A stretch of DNA of 64,000 nt from Pseudomonas sp. ICMP22404. GTDB taxonomy: Bacteria; Pseudomonadota; Gammaproteobacteria; Pseudomonadales; Pseudomonadaceae. Each line of letters opens with the position of its first letter. Position 1 is the first letter of the stretch. Of this stretch, positions 53,843 to 63,242 are shown one piece after another. Location of the stretch: positions 496,001 to 560,000 of the forward strand of contig NZ_VCNG01000001.1 of the NCBI RefSeq assembly GCF_006227205.1. Direction: 5' to 3'. The notes under the pieces are model-generated. The model saw only the letters and a list, made by a program, of their open reading frames with translations. It did no database searches and had not been told where the DNA came from. The translations under genes and the position numbers were made by a program.

Positions 53843-54589
53843 TTAGAGCGAGCGGCCGCCGTCGACAATGATTTCCGAACCAACCGTCCATCGTGACTCG
53901 TCCGAAGCCAGGTACAGCACAGCCTTGGCGACTTCCTCGGGCGTGCCGAAGCGGCCGAACGGGATGGTCGCAACGATGTCTTTGTTGACCTGCTCGCGAT
54001 AGGCATCGGGAATCCCGAGCTTGTCGTAAAGTGGCGTATCGACCGGGCCGGGGCTGACGGCATTGAAACGAATGCCACGCTGGAGCAGTTCGCTCGAAAG
54101 CGTCTTCGACATGTTGAGGAACGCGGCCTTTGTCGCCCCATACACCGATGAATGCGCAGCGCCGATGTGTGCATTGACCGATGTATTGAGCACGACCGAC
54201 GCGGGGTTCGCAAAGACGGGTAGCAGCGCCTGGATCAGAAAGTACGGCCCCTTGACGTTGATGTCGAAGGAGCGATCGAACATGTCCTCCGTCCACTCCT
54301 CGATTGGCAGCCAAACGGATACGCCCGCATTGAGGAAGGCAACATCGAGTTGGCCATAGTGAGTCTGAACGGCATGCGCCAGTTCCTTCTGAGCAGCGAT
54401 GCTGGCCGAGTCGGCACGGAGTACCAGAACCTCGCTCCCCAGTTCCGCCTGGGCATTTGCGATGGATGCCGGATTGACTCCAGTGACGATCACCCGTGCG
54501 CCTTCAGCAAGGAATTGCTTGGCCGTTTCCAGGCCAATGCCGCTGGTGCCACCGGTAATGAGAGTGCGTTTGCCTTGTAATCGGGACAT
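53843..54589 (-). CDS. Short-chain dehydrogenase/reductase
   Basis: A 248-aa classical SDR. NAD(P)-binding TGGTSGIGLE, structural NAG in AFLNAGVSV, catalytic Ser in VLNTSVNAHIG and YGATKAAF with catalytic Tyr and Lys; C-terminus TVGSEIIVDGGRSL is typical. It acts as a cytoplasmic alcohol/ketone oxidoreductase on an unknown substrate. AAGGA lies upstream of ATG 54589. It is divergent from a LysR regulator, the usual arrangement for inducible SDRs. Confidence 0.95.
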   Translation of the reverse strand: MSRLQGKRTLITGGTSGIGLETAKQFLAEGARVIVTGVNPASIANAQAELGSEVLVLRADSASIAAQKELAHAVQTHYGQLDVAFLNAGVSVWLPIEEWTEDMFDRSFDINVKGPYFLIQALLPVFANPASVVLNTSVNAHIGAAHSSVYGATKAAFLNMSKTLSSELLQRGIRFNAVSPGPVDTPLYDKLGIPDAYREQVNKDIVATIPFGRFGTPEEVAKAVLYLASDESRWTVGSEIIVDGGRSL

Positions 54590-54613
54590 GTAAAGTTTCC
54601 TTTCGGTTTTCAA

Positions 54614-54633
54614 GGTCAGTCGATGCACTGACC
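54614..54633. promoter_or_regulatory. Dyad in the SDR leader
   Basis: GGTCAGT-cgatgc-ACTGACC, a perfect 7-bp dyad 24 bases upstream of the SDR start. It could be an operator or an mRNA hairpin. Confidence 0.45.
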
Positions 54634-54694
54634 TGCTTGAGGGAAACTATGTATTCATGCCCACGTATTGATAAGATTGTTTCTTTGCATACAT

Positions 54695-54715
54695 TTCATG
54701 CCAAAACTGCATGAA
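54695..54715. promoter_or_regulatory. LysR-type operator in the SDR/LysR divergon
   Basis: TTCATGC-caaaact-GCATGAA is a perfect 7-bp dyad of the T-N11-A type, 12 bases before the LysR start. A further half-site ATTCATGC lies at 54653. The position suits autorepression by the LysR protein. Confidence 0.7.
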
Positions 54716-54727
54716 TAAGAGGCTCAA

Positions 54728-55639
54728 ATGGATCGACTGCTGCTGATGACCTGCTTTGTCCGCGCTGTCGAGACAGGAAGTTTCTCGGCTGCGGGGCGCG
54801 ACTTGGGGCTGGGTCAGCCCAACGTCAGCCGCTATGTGGCGGCGCTGGAAGATCATCTACAGACCAGGTTGCTGCACCGATCCACGCGAAAGCTTGCTCT
54901 CACCCCCGAGGGAGAGCGCTATTACGCAGACGCCCTGCGCATTCTCGACGCTGTAGCACAATCGGAGTCGTCCTTCAGGGAAAACGTCGCCCCGTCCGGA
55001 TTGTTACGCATCGCCTGTCCGACCGCGCTAGCCCATACCTTCGTCTTGCCGCATGTCTCCACCTTCCTGGAGCGCTATCCAGAGTTGACGCTCGATCTGC
55101 AGCTCAATGACCGCTATGTAAATCTGGTCGACGAAGGGGCTGAACTGGCGATTCGCATCGGACATCTGGAAGACAGCGCAATGCGTGCCCGACCGCTGGC
55201 CTGGTTCGAGCGTGTGTGCGTTGCCAGCAAGGGATACCTGGCCAAACGCGGAGTCCCCGTTACGCCCAATGATCTGAGAACGCACGATTGCCTGATCTAC
55301 ACCTTGCTGTCGACAGGCACTACATGGCGTTTCCGCAATATCGAGGTTCCCGTTTCCGGCAGGCTTCGGGTCAACTCACCCGAAGCCATACGAACGTGTG
55401 TCAATGCCGGGCTGGGGATCGCACAGGGGCCTGAATGGCTTTACGAGGAAGGGCTGAAAAATGGCAATCTGCAGTTGGTGCTGAGGGACTACGTAGCCCC
55501 GCCTGTTCCCCTTCAAGTCGTCTACCTGGCGGATAGGCTCCTGCCCAAACGAGCCCTCGTATTCATGGATTTCATCGCCGAAGTATTTGCGAAGAGTCCT
55601 GCATTCAGCGAGCGCCACAAGCTGTCTCAGTTGCAATAG
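54728..55639 (+). CDS. LysR-type regulator of the SDR divergon
   Basis: A 303-aa LysR protein. The helix-turn-helix lies at about 1-60 (VETGSFSAAGRDLGLGQPNVSRYVAALE) and the effector domain at about 90-300 (LRIACPTALAHTFVLPHVSTFLERYP). The effector domain is of the CrgA/AphB-like subgroup, often aldehyde- or redox-responsive. AAGAGG lies 8 bases before ATG 54728. Base use is slightly less GC-rich than the neighbours. Confidence 0.93.
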   Translation: MDRLLLMTCFVRAVETGSFSAAGRDLGLGQPNVSRYVAALEDHLQTRLLHRSTRKLALTPEGERYYADALRILDAVAQSESSFRENVAPSGLLRIACPTALAHTFVLPHVSTFLERYPELTLDLQLNDRYVNLVDEGAELAIRIGHLEDSAMRARPLAWFERVCVASKGYLAKRGVPVTPNDLRTHDCLIYTLLSTGTTWRFRNIEVPVSGRLRVNSPEAIRTCVNAGLGIAQGPEWLYEEGLKNGNLQLVLRDYVAPPVPLQVVYLADRLLPKRALVFMDFIAEVFAKSPAFSERHKLSQLQ

Positions 55640-55820
55640 TCCAGCGTACGACCGCGCCATCGCCACGCCTTGATCCTAAGGTCCTGATCCCACCAAAGAG
55701 CCATTTCCGGTCAAACCTTTTGGCCATTTCAATCCCCTTTTGGCCTCTCCCACCGTTCTCCTGAGTTCCACCCGCCGCAAGACTATCCTCAACCGATCAG
55801 TCCCCTTGCGGAGAACAACA

Positions 55821-56852
55821 ATGCTGACGATCTATTCAGACGATCACCACCTGCACCACGGCCGCTGCGAGCTCATGGACGGGCAGCTCATGCCCTGTTT
55901 CGAAATGCCCTCCCGCGCCGACCACGTGCTGGAGCGGGTCAAGGCTCGTGCGCTGGGGCCGGTGGAAGCGCCACGGGATTTCGGCCTGGCACCCATCCAG
56001 CGCATCCACACCCCCGCCTACCTGGAGTTCTTCAAAGGCGCCTGGGATCGCTGGGCCGAATACAACCGCGACGGCGACTTGCTGCCCTTCACCTGGCCGG
56101 CTCGCACCCTGCGCACGGTGATCCCGAAGAGCCTGCACGGCCAACTCGGCTATTACAGCTTCGACGGTGGCGCGCCGATCACCGCCGGGACCTGGCAAGC
56201 CGCCTACAGCGCAGCCCAGGTGGCCCTCACCGCCCAGGCCGAGATCCAGCGTGGCGCGCGCAGTGCCTTTGCGCTGTGTCGGCCGCCGGGGCATCACGCT
56301 GCCAGTGATCTGATGGGGGGTTATTGCTACCTCAACAACGCGGCCATCGCCGCCCAGGCGTTTCTCGACCAGGGCCATGGGAAGGTCGCAATCCTCGATG
56401 TGGATTACCACCACGGCAACGGCACTCAGTCGATCTTCTATGGGCGCAGCGATGTGCTGTTCGCCTCGATTCATGGCCATCCAGAGGCAGAATTTCCGTT
56501 CTTCCTCGGTTATGCGGACGAGCGCGGCGAAGGCGCTGGCGAAGGCTTCAACTTCAACTATCCATTGTCGGCCGGTTCAGGCTGGGACACCTGGAGTGCT
56601 GCGCTGGAGCAGGCGTGCAGCGAGGTCCAGGGTTACGACGCCGATGTCATCGTCGTCTCGCTGGGCGTGGACACGTTCAAGGATGACCCGATCTCGCAGT
56701 TCAAGCTCGACAGCCCGGATTACCTGGCGATGGGCAAACGTATCGCGGCACTTGGCAAGCCGACGCTGTTCGTGATGGAAGGCGGCTATGCGGTGGCGGA
56801 AATCGGCATCAACGCCGTGAATGTTCTCGAAGGTTTTCAAAGCGCCCAATGA
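55821..56852 (+). CDS. Histone-deacetylase-family acetylpolyamine amidohydrolase
   Basis: A 343-aa zinc deacetylase. CRPPGHHAASDLMGGYCYLNN carries the tandem catalytic His pair, ILDVDYHHGNGTQ the zinc Asp and His, and VSLGVDTFKDDP the second zinc Asp region. The polyamine-type insertion (ADERGEGAGEGFNFNYPLSAGSG) suits acetylpolyamine amidohydrolases. It probably deacetylates acetylputrescine or acetylcadaverine in the cytoplasm. GCGGAG lies 8 bases before ATG 55821. A polyamine-binding protein gene follows, as in the P. aeruginosa aphA neighbourhood. Confidence 0.93.
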   Translation: MLTIYSDDHHLHHGRCELMDGQLMPCFEMPSRADHVLERVKARALGPVEAPRDFGLAPIQRIHTPAYLEFFKGAWDRWAEYNRDGDLLPFTWPARTLRTVIPKSLHGQLGYYSFDGGAPITAGTWQAAYSAAQVALTAQAEIQRGARSAFALCRPPGHHAASDLMGGYCYLNNAAIAAQAFLDQGHGKVAILDVDYHHGNGTQSIFYGRSDVLFASIHGHPEAEFPFFLGYADERGEGAGEGFNFNYPLSAGSGWDTWSAALEQACSEVQGYDADVIVVSLGVDTFKDDPISQFKLDSPDYLAMGKRIAALGKPTLFVMEGGYAVAEIGINAVNVLEGFQSAQ

Positions 56853-56863
56853 GGAAGAAGAGC

Positions 56864-57964
56864 ATGCAAAGACTCAAGCGTTTGATGGTTCCCGCCCTCT
56901 GCACCGCGCTGCTGTGTAGCGCCGCCCAGGCCGAAGAGCGGACCTTGCGCGTCTACAACTGGTTCGACTACATCACGCCCAAGGCTCTGGAAGACTTCAA
57001 GGCGCAGAACAGTCAGGTCAAGTTGGTCTACGACATTTTCGATACCAATGAAGCTTTGGAGGCCAAGTTGCTGACCGGTAATTCCGGTTATGACGTGGTG
57101 GTGCCTTCCAACGTGTTCCTTGCCAAGCAGATCGAGGCCGGGGTGTTCCAGCCGCTGGACCGCAGCAAGTTGCCGAACTGGAATCACCTCGATCCCAAGT
57201 TGATGAAGTTGATCGAGGCCAACGATCCGGGCAACAAGTTCGCCGTGCCGTACATGTACGGGACCATTCTGATCGGCTTCAACCCGGACAAAGTCAAGGC
57301 TGTCCTGGGTGATAACGCGCCAGTGGACAGTTGGGACCTGATCTTCAAGGAAGAAAACATCAGCAAGCTCAAGCAGTGCGGCGTGGCGCTGCTGGATTCA
57401 CCTTCGGAAATCCTGCCCCTGGCCTTGCAGCACCTGGGACTGGACCCCAACAGCAAGAAGCCGGCGGATTATGCCAAGGCCGAGGCGTTGATGATGAAGC
57501 TCCGGCCGCACATCACGTACTTCCATTCTTCCAAGTACATGGCGGACATCGCCAATGGCGACATTTGCGTGGCGGTTGGGTATTCCGGGAGTTTTTCCCA
57601 GGCGGCCAATCGGGCCAAGGATGCCAAGAACGGTGTGACGGTGGACATGCGGCTGCCCAAGGAAGGCGCGCCGATCTGGTTCGACATGCTTGCCATTCCA
57701 AAAGGGGCGAAGAACCCGGATGACGCGTACGCCTTTATCAACTACTTGCTGCAGCCGAAGGTGATTGCACCGGTGAGTGATTTTGTGGGTTATCCGAATC
57801 CGAACAAGGATGCTACCGAGATGGTGGATCCGGCGATTCGTGGCAATCCCAATCTTTACCCGACAGAGGCGGCCATGGCGACGCTGTATACCTTGCAGCC
57901 TTTGCCGAGGGATGCCGAACGGGTGCGCACGCGGGTCTGGACCCGGATCAAGTCTGGGCAATGA
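56864..57964 (+). CDS. Periplasmic polyamine-binding protein (PotF/SpuD type)
   Basis: A 366-aa solute-binding protein. Signal peptide LMVPALCTALLCSAAQA is followed by RVYNWFDYITPKALEDFKAQ, the canonical start of PotF/SpuD/SpuE, and VYDIFDTNEALEAKLLTG, the ligand-contact segment. ATG 56864 has AGGAAGAAG just upstream; ATG 56849 overlaps the previous stop as ATGA but lacks a site. No permease or ATPase gene is adjacent in the window, so it may share a transporter encoded elsewhere. Confidence 0.93.
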   Translation: MQRLKRLMVPALCTALLCSAAQAEERTLRVYNWFDYITPKALEDFKAQNSQVKLVYDIFDTNEALEAKLLTGNSGYDVVVPSNVFLAKQIEAGVFQPLDRSKLPNWNHLDPKLMKLIEANDPGNKFAVPYMYGTILIGFNPDKVKAVLGDNAPVDSWDLIFKEENISKLKQCGVALLDSPSEILPLALQHLGLDPNSKKPADYAKAEALMMKLRPHITYFHSSKYMADIANGDICVAVGYSGSFSQAANRAKDAKNGVTVDMRLPKEGAPIWFDMLAIPKGAKNPDDAYAFINYLLQPKVIAPVSDFVGYPNPNKDATEMVDPAIRGNPNLYPTEAAMATLYTLQPLPRDAERVRTRVWTRIKSGQ

Positions 57965-57969
57965 CCAGG

Positions 57970-58452
57970 GAGCTTGCTCGCGATGGCGGTGGGTCAGTCA
58001 CCGGCGATGTTGGATGGGCCGACGTCATCGCGAGCAGGCTCGCTCCCACAGGTTTTGCGTCTTGCATGAAGATCGGGTACACCGCCAATCCCATTGTGGG
58101 AGCGAGCCTGCTCGCAATGGCGGTGGGTCAGTCACCGGCGATGTTGGATGGGCCGACGTCATCGCGAGCAGGCTCGCTCCCACAGGTTCTGCGTCGGGCA
58201 TGAAGATCGGGTACGCCGCCAATCCCAATGTGGGAGGGAGCTTGCTCGCGATGGCGGTGGGTCAGTCACCAGCGATGTTGGATGTGCCGACGTCATCGCG
58301 AGCAGGCTCGCTCCCACAGGTTTTGCGTCTTGCATGAAGATCGGGTACGCCGCCAATCCCATTGTGGGAGCGAGCCTGCTCGCGATGGCGATGGGTCAGT
58401 TACCCGTGATGTTGGATGTGCCGACGCCTTCGCGAGCAAGCCCGCTCCCACA
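57970..58452. repeat. Tandem array of REP doublets, 134-bp period
   Basis: Four copies of a unit made of forward REP (GGGAGCGAGCCTGCTCGCGA), a GGCGGTGGGTCAGTCACCGG spacer, reverse REP and a GCATGAAGATCGGGTACGCC spacer. The GGGTCAGT mark recurs at 57991, 58125, 58259 and 58393, exactly 134 bases apart. The fourth unit is diverged. The ORFs crossing the array are repeat shadows and are not genes. It fills the 624-base gap before the large toxin-like gene. Confidence 0.95.
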
Positions 58453-58588
58453 GGGAGCGGCATCACCAGGCCCTTAACGACACGAGCAATACATAGTTAC
58501 CACCTCCGCTGTTTCTCGCACCACTAGCATGGATATCCCGAAGCGTTCGACTTCGGGATTCCATTCATCGCGAGACAGGGAGACTCAG

Positions 58589-61500
58589 ATGACAAACACT
58601 TCTACCACCACGATCCCCAAGGCCGACGCCAACCCCAGGGACGCTATATTGAATCAGTTGCTCGCCGGCCCCACGTATCCGGAGGTGGCGTCCATACTTC
58701 TGCGCGACGGCCTCAAGAAACTCTACCCCACGCTGAACCTTGACCCACACAACACCGTGGTCGGCGAACCGAGCTGGGACATTGTCGACGGCGAAATCGT
58801 GCCACGCCCGACCCGCTATGAAACCCTTGCCGAAATGCTGGCCGGCCTGGTGAACGAAAAAAGCGATCCGATGCTGTTGATCGAAGGGTTGCATTACCTG
58901 ACCCAGCTACCACTGACGTCCCCGAGTGTGCATTTGCCAGTGCGCATCGACCAGATCGGGCGCCTGGTCAATGAGCTGGTGCCGGCCATGTTGACGGCCT
59001 GTCAGGAGCAACAACTGGCGTACTGGAATGCATCCGTTGGCGAGTCCGGCCCACGCTGGCATGAACTCTCCAGCACCCTGCGCAAGGCGTGGAACGTCGG
59101 TCGTATCGAGGGCTGGACGACGACTGAGTGCGACATGGCCAGGCAACTGTTCCATTACCCCGACCGCAAGGACCGCAAGGAGAGCGACCCTTATGACACC
59201 CACGCGTATCTGATCGACGTCGACAAGGTGGATGGCCCAGAGGTGAAACGGCTGGGCGACAACTCAATCGTGGTCCTGATCGGCACCATCGAAGGCAAGG
59301 AAGTCATCCTCAAGTACTCGATCGTCAACGGTTACGAGAAGTTCGCTTCACGGCAGGCCCTGGGCCAATCCCTCCCGAACCATTTCGGTACGGCCACCTA
59401 CCGCAAAATCCAGTGGCGGCTGTTTGAGCCCGACGGCAACATTTTCGATCACAAGGCCTGCGGGATGATTGCCGAGCAGGTCAAGGTCATCGGGTCCTCC
59501 CCGCAGACCTGGGTGACCTACGAGCCCCCTGTCAACGGCGAAGAAGCCGCTGAGGACGAGCTCGTGGCCTGGTTCCAGAGACAGATGCCCCATTGGTTGC
59601 TGGAGGCCTCGCCGTCCGATCAGACGCTGTTTGCCCAGTACATGAAGAACCTGTCGATACTCAATCAATCCCATGCCGGCAAAACCTATCTGGATGGGAT
59701 TCCTGCCATCAAGGACTACGCGTTAAGCGAGCTGAAGAAACAGATAGTCCTGGACCACCCCGATGCCTCGACGCTCGATCTGAATGAAATCGAGTTCGAG
59801 GTACGCAGCCCCGTTATCTGGGGAAGCTTCGTCGTGCCCGGAAAGATCGATACCACCCGCTTCACCTTGGTCGAGCTCGCCTTGCAGAACCTGATCGCCC
59901 TTCCCCTGGGCGACAAAGCCGTCCAGTCCCTGGGCGAGAACGAGTTGCCCGAGTGGATGACCGTGGCGTACATCGAAAACCTCATCACCCAAGTCGATAT
60001 CGGTCGCACTTACCTCGAACTGGTGAAGGGCAAACTGCTCGACGATCCGGCAGAGTCGAGCCGCCGCGAAAAGTTGTACACCTCCCAGTTGCGCATCCAG
60101 CTGCCAATGCTGGCGCTGGAATGCAAAATCCGTGGGGAAGGACGCCTGGACGATAGGGGTTACCGCTACGTCGCCGCGCTGATGGAGCTTGATGAAGCCG
60201 ATCGCAAGGTGGATGGAAAAACCATTGTCGTGCGCCAACTGGCCTTCGTACCCGAACTACAACTGGGCGACTCGGAAGACGTCGTGACCAATATGTTCGT
60301 CATCGGCCCCGAGGATGCGAGCGCCGGGCCTTGCCTGCTGTATCGGCCCATGCTGGAGCCGCAACTGAGCCAGTACCCATCGTTCAGCAACCTGTTGTAT
60401 GCGATCAGGCAAATCCCTTCGTTACGCCAATCGGTGCTGGCCTGGCTGCCTGATGGGGTGCGTAACGATTACGGCCGATTGGTTTTTCCGGACCTGTTGC
60501 CTTCCCCTTGGGGCATCGTGTCGTTCGTGACCGACCCTTTGACCTCCTTGGCCTATAGCGGTCCCGTCAGTTTGACCGACAAAACCCTGGGGACGGATTT
60601 CCTGCCACAGTTGTTCAAGGCCAATGCCGATGCCTTGGTCGAACTGGCCGATCGGCAATCGGTGTCCAACCAGGAAAATCGCTGGGAAACCTTCAAACGC
60701 GCGGGCTGGCTGATGTTCAACCTGACCTTGCCTTACCTGGGAACCGCCGTTGGTACCGCAGCCTGGCTCTGGCAAATCCTGGACGACGTCGACACGTTGA
60801 TGCAAAACAAACCAGAGGCCGAACGACCGGCCAAGTGGGAGGCGTTCACTGACCTGCTGCTGAACATCGCGCTGGCGATCATTACCCACGCCATCGACCG
60901 CGCCAGGGCTGCCAGGAGTCCTCATCGGGTAAAAGCCCCGCCAGAGGTGCGCGAACTGGAAAACCTGCCAAAAACCCCACACAAACTGGTGATAGAGCAA
61001 CTCGGAGCGCTTCCGAGTACGTCGCTGCCGACCGAGCACTACGAGACCATCCGTTCCATTGGCGCCTTGATGGGCAGATCGCGGGAAAGCGCACAGTTCA
61101 TCGACACCTTCAGCATCGATGAACCCGCAGATCCGGGAGAGCTCCAAACCGAGGGCGTGCTCAAGGGACTCTACGAACAGACGGGGGACTGGCACGCAAA
61201 AATGGCCGGCAAGTGGTTCAAGGTACGGGTCGAAGGCGAGCTGGTCTCTATCGTCGACGGAAAAAATCCCGCCCGCGAGGGCCCTCCCCTGATGGGTGAT
61301 GCCCACGGCAAATGGCACATCGACACACGTCTGCGGATACGCGGTGGCGGGTCCAAAGGTGTCAGGCAGAAAGTCATCGCCGACGCACAGCGGCGTCGGA
61401 TCGATCTGCTAGCTGCACTGAATCAATTCGAAGCAAAGAAGCCGCAGAACCAGAAAGCGCTGACGATGCAGGCCGAGGCAATGGACGAAGCGTCGGGCGC

Positions 61501-63202
61501 GGCCAGGGAAATCAAGCGCGATGTGTATGTCGCCACGCTGAAAACCCAGCGAGAAAACTACGAGCAAGCGTTGAGAACTTTGATGGAATGGCCACTTTTC
61601 CAGTCAAGGCCCGACTACCCTCGCACCCGACTTGGTTACCTGAACGCCCAGGTCAACTTCACGTTCGCCGAGTTGGAAGCTCTCCAGGAACGCTTCATTC
61701 CGGCCTTGGACAAAGCCAAAGGCTTGATCACGTCCGGGGTGAAGGTGCTGGAACAACAGCACATTGACGCCGCCGAGAGCATGGTCAGCGTCGGTGACGA
61801 CATGATCGAGCGCCTGGACTATATGGAGACGCGCTTCACCGAACTGAAGAACGTCGGCTATGAAGGTTTCGAATTCATCCGGCGGCACCGTAAGAAGATG
61901 CCGATCTATACGGCCGCCGACCTTCGCCTGATCAAGATCGATATGTTTCGTCACCTGTGCCTGACGCTGGAAAGTGTCGAGTCGATGCCCGAAGGCTGGG
62001 AAGCGCTCAACCAGGTTGTCGATAACGCCACGGTCGCGTACCAAAGCCTGCGCGACGCCATCGATGAGCGCAGCGTGATCCGGCTGGATGAACGGATCGA
62101 TGCATTCGGTAGTCTGGCCGAGCAGTTCGCCGCCATCGACGAACACCTCCACTACCTGAGTAACGAGTACAAGAGCAGCGTGCGTCAGCCCCAACTCGCC
62201 CGACTGCGCACGGGGATCGCTACGCTTGAACAATGGACGTTGCGTCATCTGGCGACCGCCCTCGACGAGAGAAGAGATCGGCGAAACGCTGGTTCCCCGT
62301 ATGAGCAACGCCCCAGGCCGAGGAAAAAGTTCATCCGAGCGCGCTTCTGGGGCCTGGTCAGCGGCGAGCCGCGTTTATCCCGATCGATGGAGGAAACCGA
62401 TTGGCTCGATGTGAAGAATCCGTTCTCGGGAGACATCATCGTCACGTTCCATCGCAAGGAAACCGGCGAATGGATCCCGCATATGAAACCCGACGCCTCG
62501 ACCTCCACCGTCCCGGCCTTGAACATCAGCATCACGAAGGGCAACGACCTGATCAACGGGCTGGCGGCGTTCAAGGCACAGATCGAGGAAACCGTGAACC
62601 AGCCCAGCAAGACACCTGCCGGCATCGGGATGATCCTCAATGCCCACGCAGGCAGGATGGAGAAAGTCAGCGCGGCCATCAAGAAGGCCCTCGACCAGGC
62701 GCAAGGCGTGACCTCAAACGAAACGTTCGAACTGCCGCAAGAGCAGCGACGCTCGGCCGAGACCCTGCGCACGCAGCTTGAGAAGGAAGCGAGCGCCCTT
62801 TATGTCCTGGGGTTCGAAACCGTTCTGAATGTCATCAAACAACGTCCGCCGACCATGAGCAGCATCATATGGCTTAAAAGTCGGAACCTGATTTCCATCA
62901 CCAAACAGAAGAGCCGGCAACGCATCAAGTATCCGCCCTATGGCTTCCTCGACCGGTACGAGATCAAGGACATGAAAACCGGTAAAGCGCTCTGGTATGC
63001 AGACTTCCGTTACTCGACAAACTGGGTACCCGCTTACACATTCCTTTCCGCACGCCTGAAAACCGTTGCCCAAGCCAATCACAGGACCACCGTCATCGCC
63101 GACACCGAATCCCTCACCCAACGCCAACTGATCGACCATTATCGCGCTGAAATCGCCGTGGATCAGGCCAAGGACGTGTTCTTTAGAAAAACGCGACCAT
63201 AA
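58589..63202 (+). CDS. Large dermonecrotic-toxin-like protein (DUF6543 type)
   Basis: A 1537-aa protein. The N-terminal part resembles the DUF6543/dermonecrotic-toxin domain found in large Pseudomonas proteins (LVPAMLTACQEQQLAYWN, RWHELSSTLRKAWN). A hydrophobic segment (about 690-720: LMFNLTLPYLGTAVGTAAWLWQIL) could insert in a membrane. The C-terminal half is largely helical and charged with coiled-coil-like runs. There are no signal peptide, leucine-rich repeats or recognisable catalytic toxin motif. ATG 58589 has GGGAG 7 bases upstream; 20 further in-frame residues upstream are unlikely. It stands alone, so any immunity or export partner is not evident. A toxin role is inference from family. 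Confidence 0.85.
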   Translation: MTNTSTTTIPKADANPRDAILNQLLAGPTYPEVASILLRDGLKKLYPTLNLDPHNTVVGEPSWDIVDGEIVPRPTRYETLAEMLAGLVNEKSDPMLLIEGLHYLTQLPLTSPSVHLPVRIDQIGRLVNELVPAMLTACQEQQLAYWNASVGESGPRWHELSSTLRKAWNVGRIEGWTTTECDMARQLFHYPDRKDRKESDPYDTHAYLIDVDKVDGPEVKRLGDNSIVVLIGTIEGKEVILKYSIVNGYEKFASRQALGQSLPNHFGTATYRKIQWRLFEPDGNIFDHKACGMIAEQVKVIGSSPQTWVTYEPPVNGEEAAEDELVAWFQRQMPHWLLEASPSDQTLFAQYMKNLSILNQSHAGKTYLDGIPAIKDYALSELKKQIVLDHPDASTLDLNEIEFEVRSPVIWGSFVVPGKIDTTRFTLVELALQNLIALPLGDKAVQSLGENELPEWMTVAYIENLITQVDIGRTYLELVKGKLLDDPAESSRREKLYTSQLRIQLPMLALECKIRGEGRLDDRGYRYVAALMELDEADRKVDGKTIVVRQLAFVPELQLGDSEDVVTNMFVIGPEDASAGPCLLYRPMLEPQLSQYPSFSNLLYAIRQIPSLRQSVLAWLPDGVRNDYGRLVFPDLLPSPWGIVSFVTDPLTSLAYSGPVSLTDKTLGTDFLPQLFKANADALVELADRQSVSNQENRWETFKRAGWLMFNLTLPYLGTAVGTAAWLWQILDDVDTLMQNKPEAERPAKWEAFTDLLLNIALAIITHAIDRARAARSPHRVKAPPEVRELENLPKTPHKLVIEQLGALPSTSLPTEHYETIRSIGALMGRSRESAQFIDTFSIDEPADPGELQTEGVLKGLYEQTGDWHAKMAGKWFKVRVEGELVSIVDGKNPAREGPPLMGDAHGKWHIDTRLRIRGGGSKGVRQKVIADAQRRRIDLLAALNQFEAKKPQNQKALTMQAEAMDEASGAAREIKRDVYVATLKTQRENYEQALRTLMEWPLFQSRPDYPRTRLGYLNAQVNFTFAELEALQERFIPALDKAKGLITSGVKVLEQQHIDAAESMVSVGDDMIERLDYMETRFTELKNVGYEGFEFIRRHRKKMPIYTAADLRLIKIDMFRHLCLTLESVESMPEGWEALNQVVDNATVAYQSLRDAIDERSVIRLDERIDAFGSLAEQFAAIDEHLHYLSNEYKSSVRQPQLARLRTGIATLEQWTLRHLATALDERRDRRNAGSPYEQRPRPRKKFIRARFWGLVSGEPRLSRSMEETDWLDVKNPFSGDIIVTFHRKETGEWIPHMKPDASTSTVPALNISITKGNDLINGLAAFKAQIEETVNQPSKTPAGIGMILNAHAGRMEKVSAAIKKALDQAQGVTSNETFELPQEQRRSAETLRTQLEKEASALYVLGFETVLNVIKQRPPTMSSIIWLKSRNLISITKQKSRQRIKYPPYGFLDRYEIKDMKTGKALWYADFRYSTNWVPAYTFLSARLKTVAQANHRTTVIADTESLTQRQLIDHYRAEIAVDQAKDVFFRKTRP

Positions 63203-63211
63203 ATGCACAGC

Positions 63212-63235
63212 CGGGCATCCTCCAATGCCCGGCCT
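63212..63235 (+). terminator. Hairpin between the toxin-like gene and the MocR gene
   Basis: GCCGGGCAT / ATGCCCGGC, a perfect 9-bp stem between convergent stops, without a strong T-run. It probably serves both genes. Confidence 0.7.
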
Positions 63236-63242
63236 TCACGCC

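Noticed and set aside
57970..58452. CRISPR array
   Set aside because: The repeated unit is 134 bases with conserved spacers and consists of REP doublets; no cas genes are nearby.
57961..58527. Several short frames across the REP array, some with repeated peptides
   Set aside because: Their similarity comes from the 134-bp DNA repeat; none has a ribosome site.
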